This document shows positions 1 through 6,648 of a stretch of DNA of 7,387 nt, piece after piece. The notes under the pieces were generated by a model, which was not told the origin of the DNA, did not search any database, and saw only the letters and a list, made by a program, of their open reading frames with translations. Numbering within the stretch: position 1 is the stretch's first letter; every line of letters begins with the position of its first letter. Source of the stretch: Thermococcus sp. (GTDB taxonomy: Archaea > Methanobacteriota_B > Thermococci > Thermococcales > Thermococcaceae); assembly GCA_027065835.1 (NCBI GenBank), contig JAMONK010000195.1, positions 1 through 7,387 of the forward strand, in the 5' to 3' direction. A program made the position numbers and the translations under genes.

Positions 1-535
1 GGCCATTTACAAACATCCCCAGACCGGTGTCCACGTGATGCCCGGTAGCAGCAACCTCCAAGATGTCTTGGGAATTTCTCCGAAAAAGCTGGTTGATCTG
101 CTTGACAGGGTGAAGCCCAAATTCGGTGTGGTGTTCGTTGATTCCCCGACGGGGATTCCCTTCGACACCCTCCCAACTTTTGAGCTGGCCAATTATCAGC
201 TCATCGTTGTTGAAATAGAGCGTTCACCGATTTACTCTTTTGAGGTCATGGTGAAGAACGAGATAGAGAAGCTGAAGGCGCTTGGCGACCGCTACAATCT
301 GAACATTGGGGTTATCCTTAATAAGGTTCGCGAATCGGAGGATGTCGTGGACAAGATCATTGATGCAATTGAGAACGACCTTGAGGTTCCGGTTATTGGG
401 TGGGTACCGTTTGATAACAACGTTCCCGAGTCCATCAACGTGGGTGTTCCAATAATCAAATACCTTCCCAACAGTGACGCCGCCGTTGCGTTTAAGGAAA
501 CCGGGAAGATCCTTGAAGAGTGGATATTCGGCTGA
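1..535 (+). CDS. MinD/ParA-family P-loop ATPase, 3' part (5' end outside window)
   Basis: This is the C-terminal 177 residues of a MinD/ParA-type ATPase; the frame is open from base 2 to TGA at 533-535. Visible residues 41-53 read FGVVFVDSPTGIP, matching the Walker B/switch II segment (hydrophobic strand, then DxPxG) of the SIMIBI class. Residues 104-109, VILNKV, match the strand with the base-contacting Asn. The end, with VPVIGWVPFDNNVPESIN and a following GVPI-(x)n-P-(x)n-AF pattern, is typical of the MinD C-terminal region. The deviant Walker A loop must lie upstream and cannot be checked. Where MinD proteins usually have a T-x-PE-type motif after the third strand, this one reads EIERSPIYSF, so it may be a divergent paralogue rather than classical MinD. 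The last residues (KILEEWIFG) do not look like a basic amphipathic membrane-targeting helix. Family members position proteins or act as membrane-cycling ATPases; the partner is unknown here. hmgA follows after 16 bases, suggesting cotranscription. Confidence 0.85.
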   Translation, partial: AIYKHPQTGVHVMPGSSNLQDVLGISPKKLVDLLDRVKPKFGVVFVDSPTGIPFDTLPTFELANYQLIVVEIERSPIYSFEVMVKNEIEKLKALGDRYNLNIGVILNKVRESEDVVDKIIDAIENDLEVPVIGWVPFDNNVPESINVGVPIIKYLPNSDAAVAFKETGKILEEWIFG

Positions 536-539
536 TTTT

Positions 540-546
540 GGAGGTG
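540..546 (+). promoter_or_regulatory. Ribosome binding site of hmgA
   Basis: GGAGGTG lies five bases before the ATG at 552, right after the stop codon of the upstream ATPase gene. It fixes the hmgA start at 552 and argues against an in-frame GTG at 474 that would add 26 residues inside the upstream gene. Confidence 0.85.
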
Positions 547-551
547 TTGTT

Positions 552-1784
552 ATGGAGGTCAGCTTTGAAGAACTCGTGAAGAAGGTAGCGGGCGGAGAGA
601 TAAAGCTCCACCAGGTTGAGAAGTACACGAACGGCGACAAGAAGCTCGCCACTGAAATAAGGAGGAAGGCCCTTGAGAGGAAGTTTGGGGTTAGCCTCGA
701 GAACATTGGCCACTACTCGATAGACCCCAACCGGGTGATAGGCAAGAACATTGAGAACATGATAGGCGTCGTCCAGATACCGATGGGCGTCGCTGGACCG
801 CTCAGGATCAACGGCGAGTACGCGAAGGGAGAGTTCTACATCCCACTCGCAACCACAGAGGGAGCGCTCGTTGCGAGCGTCAACCGCGGCTGTTCCACCC
901 TCACCGCCGCGGGGGGCGTCAAGACGACCATAATTGGCGACAAGATGACCCGTGCGCCGCTCCTCAAGTGCCCCGACGCGAGGAGGGCGAGGGAAGTTGC
1001 CGAGTGGGTTAAGGCCAACATCGACTACTTCCAGGAGAAGGCGGTCAGCAGGGTCACCAGACACGGGAAGCTGAGGGACGTTAAGCCCTACATCGTTGGC
1101 AACAACCTCTACCTGCGCTTCGAATTCGAGACCGGCGATGCCATGGGCATGAACATGGTGACGATATCGAGTGAGGAGATAATGAAGGTCATCGAGGAGC
1201 ACTTTCCCGACGTGAGGTACCTCGCGCTTTCGGGCAACCTCTGTGTGGACAAGAAGCCGAACGCCATGAACTTCATCAACGGGCGCGGAAAGACCGTCAT
1301 TGCCGAGGCGGTAATCCCGCGCGAGATAGTCGAGAAGAAGCTGAAAACCACGCCGGAGCTCATAGCCGAGGTGAACTACCGTAAGAACCTCGTGGGTTCC
1401 GCCCAGGCCGGAAGCTACGGCTTCAACGCCCACTTTGCCAACATAGTCGGTGCTATTTTCCTCGCCACAGGCCAGGACGAGGCGCAGATCACCGAGGGTT
1501 CGCACGGGATAACCCTAGCGGAGGTTACGCCCGAGGGCGACCTCTACGTCAGCATCACCATGCCGAGCCTTGAGATTGGAACCGTCGGCGGGGGCACGCG
1601 CGTCCCAACCCAGAGGGAAGCGCTCTCGATTATGGGCGTCGCCGGCGGTGGAGATCCGCCTGGAACCAACGCCAAGAAGTTCGCGGAGATAATAGCAGGT
1701 ACCGTCCTCGCAGGGGAGCTCTCCCTTCTGGCGGCAATAGCCGCGAAGCACCTGGCAAAGGCCCACAAGGAGCTGGGACGTTAG
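552..1784 (+). CDS. hmgA: HMG-CoA reductase (NADPH), class I
   Basis: 3-Hydroxy-3-methylglutaryl-CoA reductase reduces HMG-CoA to mevalonate with two NADPH, the committed step towards isoprenoid ether lipids. The 410-residue product is the soluble catalytic domain with no membrane anchor, as in other archaea. Motifs in order are ENMIGVVQIPMGVAGPL (68-84), ATTEGALVAS with catalytic Glu103 (100-109), the NADPH-binding segment GDAMGMNM (195-202), SGNLCVDKKP with catalytic Lys234 (227-236), ATGQDEAQ with catalytic Asp309 (305-312), the glycine-rich MPSLEIGTVGGGT (337-349), and a C-terminal HLAKAH whose His405 matches the catalytic histidine. Residue roles are inferred from the human enzyme family. 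These class I motifs and the DAMGMNM box separate it from bacterial class II enzymes. The start at 552 is set by a strong GGAGGTG. Its TAG overlaps the TAA of the convergent membrane-protein gene by four bases. It probably shares a transcript with the upstream MinD-like gene; I see no clear promoter in the 16-base gap. Confidence 0.98.
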   Translation: MEVSFEELVKKVAGGEIKLHQVEKYTNGDKKLATEIRRKALERKFGVSLENIGHYSIDPNRVIGKNIENMIGVVQIPMGVAGPLRINGEYAKGEFYIPLATTEGALVASVNRGCSTLTAAGGVKTTIIGDKMTRAPLLKCPDARRAREVAEWVKANIDYFQEKAVSRVTRHGKLRDVKPYIVGNNLYLRFEFETGDAMGMNMVTISSEEIMKVIEEHFPDVRYLALSGNLCVDKKPNAMNFINGRGKTVIAEAVIPREIVEKKLKTTPELIAEVNYRKNLVGSAQAGSYGFNAHFANIVGAIFLATGQDEAQITEGSHGITLAEVTPEGDLYVSITMPSLEIGTVGGGTRVPTQREALSIMGVAGGGDPPGTNAKKFAEIIAGTVLAGELSLLAAIAAKHLAKAHKELGR

Positions 1785-2416
1785 CTCCCCTTCTTTTCTG
1801 TCCTTTTGACCTTGATGATGAAGACTTTTGCGGAAGGTTCGGGGTTCTGGATGACCTCGACGCCCTTGAGGTACAGCAGGGAGAACGGGTAGTCAAGGAC
1901 GATAAAAATGGCCAGGGCCAGAGGGAGCATAAGGATTGCCGGACCAAGGTAACCCTTGATGTTTACTATGTTTACTATGCTTGAAATCAAGAGACTTCCG
2001 GCGAAGCTTATCAGAAAGTTCAGCAGGGAGCGGTGTTTGTGTCTGATACCCCCGATCCCCTTTCGCCCTATGACATCGAGGAGGGCGAGGAATCCTTCTT
2101 TTTTCTTCACGCGAAACGCGAGGACGAACTCCGGGCGGGGAAGCTCTTTGAGACTCACGGGCACGTCTGACGCGGTTAGATAGAAAAGGCGACCCAGGCC
2201 ATCGGTTAGCTCTATCACCATTAGAAACTTTCCGAGATCGTAGATGCCGTCTCCAGATGATGCCAGCAGGTACGGGTCCGGATCGATTAGACGGGTGAAC
2301 TTCAGCCCATTTGATCTGAGTCTTCCTTCTATGAGCCTTGCACCCTCTGAAAGGATTTCGCATCTAACTCGCGCGTAGGTACACATCTTCCATCTTGTCC
2401 GGCCGGTAATCATCAT
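1781..2416 (-). CDS. Uncharacterised two-span membrane protein, paralogue B
   Basis: I do not recognise this family. The 211-residue product has a soluble N-terminal part (about 1-128), then two hydrophobic segments (about 131-152 and 156-174) and a Lys/Arg-rich tail. It is clearly related to the next gene upstream (2485-3003). Shared blocks include RLIDPDPYLL (42-51, against RLVNPDEYTLL), FYLT (78-81), a VKKKEGFLALLD stretch (103-114, against VGKEEALETVFK) and the placement of both spans. This supports it as a real gene although its codon use is less regular than that of its neighbours. The start is uncertain. ATG at 2416 or 2413 matches the paralogue's N-terminus best but lacks a good ribosome binding site. 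ATG at 2386 (201 residues) would fit better the promoter-like AAGTTTAAAA at 2428-2437. It ends with TAA overlapping the hmgA stop. Confidence 0.72.
   Translation of the reverse strand: MMITGRTRWKMCTYARVRCEILSEGARLIEGRLRSNGLKFTRLIDPDPYLLASSGDGIYDLGKFLMVIELTDGLGRLFYLTASDVPVSLKELPRPEFVLAFRVKKKEGFLALLDVIGRKGIGGIRHKHRSLLNFLISFAGSLLISSIVNIVNIKGYLGPAILMLPLALAIFIVLDYPFSLLYLKGVEVIQNPEPSAKVFIIKVKRTEKKGS
1791..1807 (+). terminator. Possible T-rich terminator of hmgA
   Basis: Seven bases past the hmgA stop the plus strand is strongly T-rich (12 T in 17 bases, including two T4 runs). Archaeal RNA polymerase commonly ends transcripts in such U-rich stretches without a hairpin. On the other strand the same bases encode the Lys/Arg-rich tail (KVKRTEKKGS) of the convergent gene, so the T-richness could simply reflect Lys codons. 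Confidence 0.4.
1960..1977. repeat. Perfect 9-base tandem duplication inside paralogue B
   Basis: TGTTTACTA occurs twice in direct succession. It is in frame and encodes the doubled Ile-Val-Asn motif (NIVNIVNI) at the end of the first membrane span. It looks like a small in-frame slippage duplication and adds three residues to the span or loop. Confidence 0.6.
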
Positions 2417-2425
2417 CCCCGCCGC

Positions 2426-2437
2426 CGTTTTAAACTT
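2426..2437 (-). promoter_or_regulatory. Possible BRE/TATA element before paralogue B
   Basis: On the minus strand AA-GT-TTAAAACG has the same AA, two bases, T/A-rich box layout as the elements before gatD and the HTH/Zn-ribbon gene. It lies in the 68-base gap after paralogue A. A start about 25 bases downstream would fall near 2405, which would favour translation from ATG 2386 rather than 2416. The box is weak and may be chance. Confidence 0.3.
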
Positions 2438-2484
2438 CACACGAACACACCCCACTTGGGAACCGGTGGACGGATACTGCGCCG

Positions 2485-3003
2485 TTACCTCTTCCTCTTT
2501 TTGTAGCCCCTCCTGAACCCCTCTATGAGACCGGATAGCAGCAGCACAAGCGGCAGAAAGCTGTTGATCCAATCCAGCTCGTCGTTTTTGTAGCCCAGAT
2601 AGCTCAGGAGGAGAAAACCTCCCCAGAGTAGCACTTGGAGTACCGCGGAGAACTTGTCAATGTTTGCCTTTCTATGGGCGCGCCCCTCCGCGATTTCCTT
2701 GAAAACGGTTTCAAGGGCTTCTTCCTTCCCAACTTCGTATTCATAGGCTATCTTGGGCTTTTTCAGACCCTCTGCGCTCTTTGTCAGGTAAAACCACCTG
2801 TTGAGGTCGTTTTTGATTTCGATTATGTAAGCCTCCTTCGACCCCTTGAGGATGCCTTTGAAATTGGTTAGGAGGGTGTACTCGTCTGGATTCACCAGCC
2901 GGACGAAGCGGCCGAGCTTCGATTCAATGCCCTTCGCGTAGTCCCCGAGGGGTTTATCCTTAACCTCGTAGAGGTAGTATATGATTTTTACACCCCTGGC
3001 CAT
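2485..3003 (-). CDS. Uncharacterised two-span membrane protein, paralogue A
   Basis: I do not recognise this family. The product is 172 residues with a soluble alpha/beta-like N-terminal part (about 1-112), hydrophobic segments at about 117-137 and 146-162, and a very basic C-terminus (RRGYKKRKR, 164-172). By the positive-inside rule both ends would be cytoplasmic with a short outer loop containing KNDELDW. It shares order and several blocks with the next gene downstream (1781-2416): the NPDEY region near 38-42, a WFYLT strand at 70-74, and the pre-membrane helix. The two look like an old local duplication. ATG 3003 is preferred because GGGA precedes it closely. GTG 3012 would add three residues and sits about 25 bases from the promoter-like box, so a leaderless GTG start is also possible. 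It lies 46 bases after gatE and may be read through from gatDE or from its own promoter. Confidence 0.76.
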   Translation of the reverse strand: MARGVKIIYYLYEVKDKPLGDYAKGIESKLGRFVRLVNPDEYTLLTNFKGILKGSKEAYIIEIKNDLNRWFYLTKSAEGLKKPKIAYEYEVGKEEALETVFKEIAEGRAHRKANIDKFSAVLQVLLWGGFLLLSYLGYKNDELDWINSFLPLVLLLSGLIEGFRRGYKKRKR

Positions 3004-3032
3004 GCTTCCCACAAAGTGAAGTAAGAAAAGGA

Positions 3033-3046
3033 GGTTAAAAACTTAA
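3033..3046 (-). promoter_or_regulatory. Probable BRE/TATA element before paralogue A
   Basis: On the minus strand TTAAGTTTTTA (3046-3036) is identical over 11 bases to the promoter element of the HTH/Zn-ribbon gene (6650-6640). It places an AA BRE-like pair two bases before a T/A-rich box. The box centre is about 25 bases from GTG 3012 and 34 from ATG 3003, both acceptable for an archaeal promoter. The same bases form a 6-base inverted repeat (GGTTAA-AAAC-TTAACC on the plus strand, 3033-3048). Confidence 0.42.
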
Positions 3047-3048
3047 CC
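3033..3048. repeat. 6-base inverted repeat in the gatE/paralogue A gap
   Basis: GGTTAA-AAAC-TTAACC is a perfect short inverted repeat, two bases past the gatE stop. It overlaps the promoter-like box of paralogue A. It could be an operator-sized site, a weak 3' hairpin for gatE, or chance in an AT-rich patch. Confidence 0.35.
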
Positions 3049-3049
3049 C

Positions 3050-4936
3050 TCAGCTCAGTTCCTGGATCTTCTTTCTTACGAGGGAGCTTACGAGCTTTCC
3101 GTCCGCCCTTCCACGGAGTTTTGCCATCGCCCTACCCATGATCATGCCCATAGCGCCCATACCCTTTGCCCTTATGACGTCGATGTTGGCCTGGATTACC
3201 TCATCGATTATGCGCTCCGTCTCCTCCTCACTGAGGAGCGTCAGCCCCTTCTCCTCGGCGATCTGCGCTGCGGTCTTCTCCGGATGCTCCGCGAGCCCCA
3301 GGAAGATCTCCTCGAAGGCTTCCTTTGCTATCTTGCCGTCGAGGTAGAGCTGAAACGCCTCCTTGATGTGTCCATCAGTTATCCTGTCGATGGGGGCCTC
3401 CTTCTTCAGTCCCTTGAGGACGACTATGAGGATCGAGGCGACCAGGGAGGGCTTTGCTCCGAGTCCTATGATCTCCTCGAACAGTTCATCACGTTCATCG
3501 TTAATAATGGTCTCCGCGAGGCTTCTGTCGATCCCGTACTCTTTAACGTAGCGCTCGACCTTTTCCTGCGGCAGCTCCGGGAGGGCGGATCTTATACGTT
3601 CCTTCTCCTCTGGGGGGAGGAATATGGACGGTATGTCCGTCTCCGGATACATCCTGGCCTTCCCCGGGAGCGGGCGCATGTACTGGGTGTTGCCGTCCGG
3701 CAGGGCCCTCCTCGTTTCCTCCGGCACCCCTTCGATGGCTTCCCTCGCGCGCTGGAGAACCTCACGGAGGGCGTTCCTTGCGGTTTCCTCCTCGGCCGCG
3801 ACGAGAACAAACGCATCCTCCTCTCCGAGACCAAGTTTTTCGATAACCGCATTAACCTCTAATTCAGTAATTCCATAATTGGGTAATTCGTCAATGTGGA
3901 AGATTCCCTTCACGTACTTCTTGGCCCTGTCGGCCATCTCGGTGCCGAGTCTCCTTCCGGGCTGTATCTCCCTTCCGATCAACCCGCGGAACCCGGGGAG
4001 TTTAACGGCGAGAACCTTTCCGCCCTTCTTTACGGTGCGGGCGATTATCTTCGAGCCGGTGTTCTGGAATATCTCGGTGACGTCGTAGAACCCCTCCTCG
4101 ATGTCACCCGGTTTGACCCCGCGTTCCCTCAACTCGTCCCGGATCTTCAGGAGGTTTACCTGCCTCTCAACTTCGCGTTCGACGATGAGGGGGATCATGT
4201 CGAGCTCTTGGACACCCTTAATCTCGACGCGGGCCCCTCCCTTAATCGAGACGTTCAGGTCCTGTCTGATGGTTCCGAGACCGCGCTTGACCTTCCTGGT
4301 CGCCCTCAGCGCGTCGCCTATGTACTTGGCCACGACCTTCGCCTGCTCCGGGTGGTGTATGTCTGGCGTTGTTGCTATCTCAACTAGGGGAATCCCCAGG
4401 CGGTCGAGGCGGTAGATGACCTCCTTCTCTCCCCTCTCGACGATGCGGCACGCGTCCTCCTCAAGGCATATCGTTGGGATTCCGACGCTTCCCCAGGGGG
4501 TGTCGACCCTCCCATCCATTGCAACTATCGCCGTCCTCTGAAAGCCGGAGACGTTCGAGCCGTCTATGACGATCTTACGCATGAAATGAACCTCGTCAAC
4601 CGGCTTGGCGTTGAGCAGGTACGCAATCTGGAGGGAAACCTCAAGTGCCTCCATGTCCGGTCCACGGGGCGGTTCCTCATCGATGTAAACGAGGTCCGCT
4701 AGCCGGTGGTTCCCCTCGTAAATGTAGGTTCGCCCCTTCTTGAACTCTTCAAGTGCCGCCGGATCGATCTCTCCAATCTCACTCATCGTCGGGCGCAGGC
4801 GCCTCTGGAACCGGAACTCCACCCCATCGTTCAGCTCACTGGGGACTGGCGAGAACAGCTTTTTCGTGTCCAGCTGTCTGTGAATCTCAAGGCCGACCTT
4901 GAGGCCGAGCTCCCTGTAATCGAACTTCTCTGCCAT
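3050..4936 (-). CDS. gatE: Glu-tRNA(Gln) amidotransferase subunit E
   Basis: GatE activates mischarged Glu-tRNA(Gln) with ATP and transfers ammonia from GatD to make Gln-tRNA(Gln), as archaea use instead of direct charging. The 628-residue product is full length. The GatB-like catalytic cradle shows [12 protein letters not shown] (11-22), [15 protein letters not shown] (121-135), LEEDACRI (158-165), [15 protein letters not shown] (179-193) and [18 protein letters not shown] (224-241). The stretch at about 275-410 is the extra AspRS-like insertion that separates GatE from bacterial Gat[16 protein letters not shown] follows at 424-438, then a helical region, and a YqeY-like tRNA-binding tail at about 565-628 ([10 protein letters not shown], then the [20 protein letters not shown] block). 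Domain limits are approximate. ATG 4936 is chosen over GTG 4945 and ATG 4942 because GAGGTG sits seven to twelve bases upstream, at the gatD stop. It is translated in tandem with gatD, whose stop lies five bases upstream. Confidence 0.97.
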   Translation of the reverse strand: MAEKFDYRELGLKVGLEIHRQLDTKKLFSPVPSELNDGVEFRFQRRLRPTMSEIGEIDPAALEEFKKGRTYIYEGNHRLADLVYIDEEPPRGPDMEALEVSLQIAYLLNAKPVDEVHFMRKIVIDGSNVSGFQRTAIVAMDGRVDTPWGSVGIPTICLEEDACRIVERGEKEVIYRLDRLGIPLVEIATTPDIHHPEQAKVVAKYIGDALRATRKVKRGLGTIRQDLNVSIKGGARVEIKGVQELDMIPLIVEREVERQVNLLKIRDELRERGVKPGDIEEGFYDVTEIFQNTGSKIIARTVKKGGKVLAVKLPGFRGLIGREIQPGRRLGTEMADRAKKYVKGIFHIDELPNYGITELEVNAVIEKLGLGEEDAFVLVAAEEETARNALREVLQRAREAIEGVPEETRRALPDGNTQYMRPLPGKARMYPETDIPSIFLPPEEKERIRSALPELPQEKVERYVKEYGIDRSLAETIINDERDELFEEIIGLGAKPSLVASILIVVLKGLKKEAPIDRITDGHIKEAFQLYLDGKIAKEAFEEIFLGLAEHPEKTAAQIAEEKGLTLLSEEETERIIDEVIQANIDVIRAKGMGAMGMIMGRAMAKLRGRADGKLVSSLVRKKIQELS

Positions 4937-4941
4937 CTTCA

Positions 4942-6261
4942 TCACCTCAGGAACGTGTCAAACCTCGTGTAGGGTGTTATCTCCCCGGCGTAGTTAGTGA
5001 GCATCATTTTCCCTGCCTCATCTGGGTCGTCGGTATGGCCGAGAACCCACATGAGCTTGACGTACGCGGTCTCCGGAAGCATGTCCTCACACGGAACAAC
5101 GCCGGCTTTAAGCAACCGTCTGCCGGTGGAGTAAACGTTCAGGTTAACGCGGCCGTAGATGCACTGGCTCGTCATGCAGACCGTAACCCCCTCCTCCGTG
5201 GCGCGTTTTAGAGTGTCTATAACGTAGGTGGGTACGTGACCAAGTCCCGTTCCCTCAATGACCAGTCCTTTATACCCCTCGTCAACCAGGAAGTCTATTA
5301 TCCCCGGGCTCATCCCCGGAAACGCCTTGACCAGGGCGACCCTCGTTTCCATCCTGTCATCAACAACGACCTCAGATTCCCCTCTCTTTTTGTGATCTCC
5401 CCGGAGGAATTCGATCTTGCCTTCCGGCCACACCTTGGCTATGGGGACGTCGTTTATGCTCCTGAAGGCGTCCCTCCTACTGGTGTGCATCTTCCTGACT
5501 TTGGTGCCGCGGTGGGCCAGGCAGTACGTGTCGCCCGTCTCGCCGTGCATGACGACGGTGACCCCCCCAAAGTCCGCCGTTGCCATCCTCACTGAACAGG
5601 TCAGGTTCATCGCGGCATCACTGCTCGGCCTGTCGGAGCTTCTTTGTGCCCCGACGAGAACCACCGGCTTTGAAAGGTCCCTCAACATGAAGCTGAGTGC
5701 CGCGGCGGTGTAGGCAAGCGTATCGGTACCGTGGGCAATAACGACTCCGTCCTCTCCGGAGTTGAGGGCGTCTGCTACCTCATGGGCTATTCTGGCCCAG
5801 TATTCCGGTTTCATATCCTCACTCAGGATGTTCATCAGGAGCTTCGGGGTGATGTTGGCTATTTCAAAAATCTCCGGGACAGCCTTGGCGAGCTCTTCCG
5901 CTGTGAACGCCGGATGAACTGCACCGGTTTTGTAATCTATCCTGCTGGCTATCGTTCCCCCGGTTCCAAGGATCGTAACGTTTGGAAGTCCCGGCTTCTT
6001 GGGGAAAACCTCCTGGAACGAAACGGTTTCGGAAACCTTCGGTCTCTCAATTAGTTCGACACGCTTTATACCGTCTATCAATATTCCCACGTTGTATCCG
6101 TTGTCCAGTTTGATGGTCAGTGTCTCGCCCTCCGATAGTTCATACGGGCTCATCACCCTGCCCTCGTACACTGCTTCTTCCCCGTCATCGACCTTGACGA
6201 TTCTAACGTAGTCCCCAACCCTGATGTTGTTCTCATCCATAAACCGCTCGACCTTTCTCAT
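4942..6261 (-). CDS. gatD: Glu-tRNA(Gln) amidotransferase subunit D
   Basis: GatD is the glutaminase subunit: it releases ammonia from glutamine, normally only when GatE holds Glu-tRNA(Gln), and channels it to GatE. The 439-residue product is full length. An N-terminal GatD-specific beta domain (about 1-85) precedes an L-asparaginase-type domain. Its signatures are [10 protein letters not shown] (97-106) with the likely nucleophile Thr103, and AHGTDT (176-181) with Thr179 and Asp180. [17 protein letters not shown] follows (203-219), then [11 protein letters not shown] (256-266), whose Lys257 matches the asparaginase catalytic lysine. Residue roles are inferred from the asparaginase family and archaeal GatD work. 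The smaller C-terminal domain includes EGTGLGHVP (336-344) and [10 protein letters not shown] (364-373). The N-terminal extension and partner gene gatE exclude a free asparaginase. ATG 6261 is chosen because GGAGG lies seven bases upstream; ATG 6279 would precede the expected transcript start. It has its own promoter-like box at 6294-6305. Confidence 0.97.
   Translation of the reverse strand: MRKVERFMDENNIRVGDYVRIVKVDDGEEAVYEGRVMSPYELSEGETLTIKLDNGYNVGILIDGIKRVELIERPKVSETVSFQEVFPKKPGLPNVTILGTGGTIASRIDYKTGAVHPAFTAEELAKAVPEIFEIANITPKLLMNILSEDMKPEYWARIAHEVADALNSGEDGVVIAHGTDTLAYTAAALSFMLRDLSKPVVLVGAQRSSDRPSSDAAMNLTCSVRMATADFGGVTVVMHGETGDTYCLAHRGTKVRKMHTSRRDAFRSINDVPIAKVWPEGKIEFLRGDHKKRGESEVVVDDRMETRVALVKAFPGMSPGIIDFLVDEGYKGLVIEGTGLGHVPTYVIDTLKRATEEGVTVCMTSQCIYGRVNLNVYSTGRRLLKAGVVPCEDMLPETAYVKLMWVLGHTDDPDEAGKMMLTNYAGEITPYTRFDTFLR
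4943..4948 (-). promoter_or_regulatory. Ribosome binding site of gatE overlapping the gatD stop
   Basis: On the minus strand the sequence is CTGAGGTGATGAAGATG. GAGGTG serves as the gatE ribosome binding site, the TGA inside it ends gatD, and the second ATG (4936) begins gatE. The arrangement implies translational coupling and near-equal synthesis of the two subunits. Confidence 0.75.
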
Positions 6262-6265
6262 GCGA

Positions 6266-6273
6266 CTCCCTCC
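6266..6273 (-). promoter_or_regulatory. Ribosome binding site of gatD
   Basis: GGAGGGAG on the minus strand lies just before ATG 6261 and decides this start against the in-frame ATG at 6279, which has no such site and would add six residues (MAGGSR). Confidence 0.8.
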
Positions 6274-6292
6274 GGCCATATTTAGGAGCCAT

Positions 6293-6305
6293 TAATATAA
6301 ACCTT
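6293..6305 (-). promoter_or_regulatory. Promoter (BRE/TATA) of gatDE
   Basis: The minus strand reads AA-GG-TTTATATTA, a close match to the archaeal BRE/TATA arrangement. The box centre is 36 bases from ATG 6261, so transcription would begin near 6271 with a roughly 10-base leader containing the ribosome binding site. It lies in the 57-base gap after the HTH/Zn-ribbon gene, so gatDE can be transcribed on its own. Confidence 0.65.
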
Positions 6306-6318
6306 GGCTTGAGGGGGC

Positions 6319-6615
6319 TCATAACTTGGGCTTTATTCTGAACCTGGGCTCCTCAATCCACTCTGATCTGCATCTGGGACATCTGCTGGGAACCTTTATC
6401 TCAGGTTTAAAAACGAACCCGCACTTTCTGCATTCCGCGGGCTTTATCAGGAGGACTTTGCCCTCCCTTTTCAGTGTCCCTTGAATTGTGCGGAGGTCTT
6501 CCAGTATTGTTTTCTTTGCCCCCCTCCCCCTGAGACCCAGTGCCAGGGTCAGCTCGCTTGGTGCGTAGTCCCCCTCCTCCAAAAGCTTTATTATGCGTGC
6601 CCTGCGAGTCATCAT
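6319..6615 (-). CDS. Predicted transcriptional regulator, HTH plus Zn-ribbon
   Basis: This 98-residue protein has a winged-helix-like N-terminal half (about 4-58, TRRARIIKLLEEGDYAPSEL with a recognition-helix candidate near RGAKKTILEDLRTI). A C-terminal zinc ribbon follows with Cys62-x2-Cys65 and Cys79-x2-Cys82, then a basic end. The architecture matches the archaeal group described as HTH domain fused to Zn-ribbon (COG3357). Its targets are not known to me. The start at ATG 6615 (or the adjacent ATG 6612) is chosen over the upstream in-frame ATG at 6666 because the HTH begins here. A promoter box is centred 25-26 bases upstream, implying a leaderless transcript, and the longer form would run across that promoter. 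It lies directly upstream of gatDE and divergent from pus10, so it could regulate either or itself; this is only positional inference. Confidence 0.82.
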   Translation of the reverse strand: MMTRRARIIKLLEEGDYAPSELTLALGLRGRGAKKTILEDLRTIQGTLKREGKVLLIKPAECRKCGFVFKPEIKVPSRCPRCRSEWIEEPRFRIKPKL

Positions 6616-6636
6616 CGCGTGGGGTTGGGGGTGGCC

Positions 6637-6648
6637 ATATAAAAACTT
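6637..6648 (-). promoter_or_regulatory. Promoter (BRE/TATA) of the HTH/Zn-ribbon gene, possibly shared with pus10
   Basis: On the minus strand AA-GT-TTTTATAT is a good BRE/TATA match centred 25-26 bases before ATG 6615, which predicts a leaderless mRNA. On the plus strand the same AT-rich patch (ATATAAAAA, 6637-6645) lies about 24-25 bases before the pus10 ATG at 6665, with no other AT-rich box in the gap, so it may drive both genes. Confidence 0.55.

Noticed and set aside
486..500. Possible internal hmgA promoter (TTTAAGG near 490)
   Set aside because: It has no BRE-like AA pair before it and lies within coding sequence; too weak to list.
474..551. In-frame 26-residue N-terminal extension of hmgA from GTG 474
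   Set aside because: It lies inside the upstream ATPase gene, while a strong GGAGGTG directly precedes ATG 552.
492..1505. Long open frame on the minus strand across hmgA (337 codons)
   Set aside because: It is antisense to a certain gene and its composition follows from hmgA codon use; the product has no recognisable motif and no ribosome binding site stood out.
2417..2572. Upstream extension of paralogue B to ATG 2572
   Set aside because: It would overlap the 3' end of paralogue A by about 90 bases, and the extra residues do not match the paralogue.
3028..3034. AAGGAGG on the plus strand in the gatE/paralogue A gap
   Set aside because: No start codon follows at a usable distance and no credible plus-strand gene begins there.
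3284..4415. Several plus-strand open frames of 100-190 codons opposite gatE
   Set aside because: They mirror gatE coding sequence, overlap each other and show no motifs.
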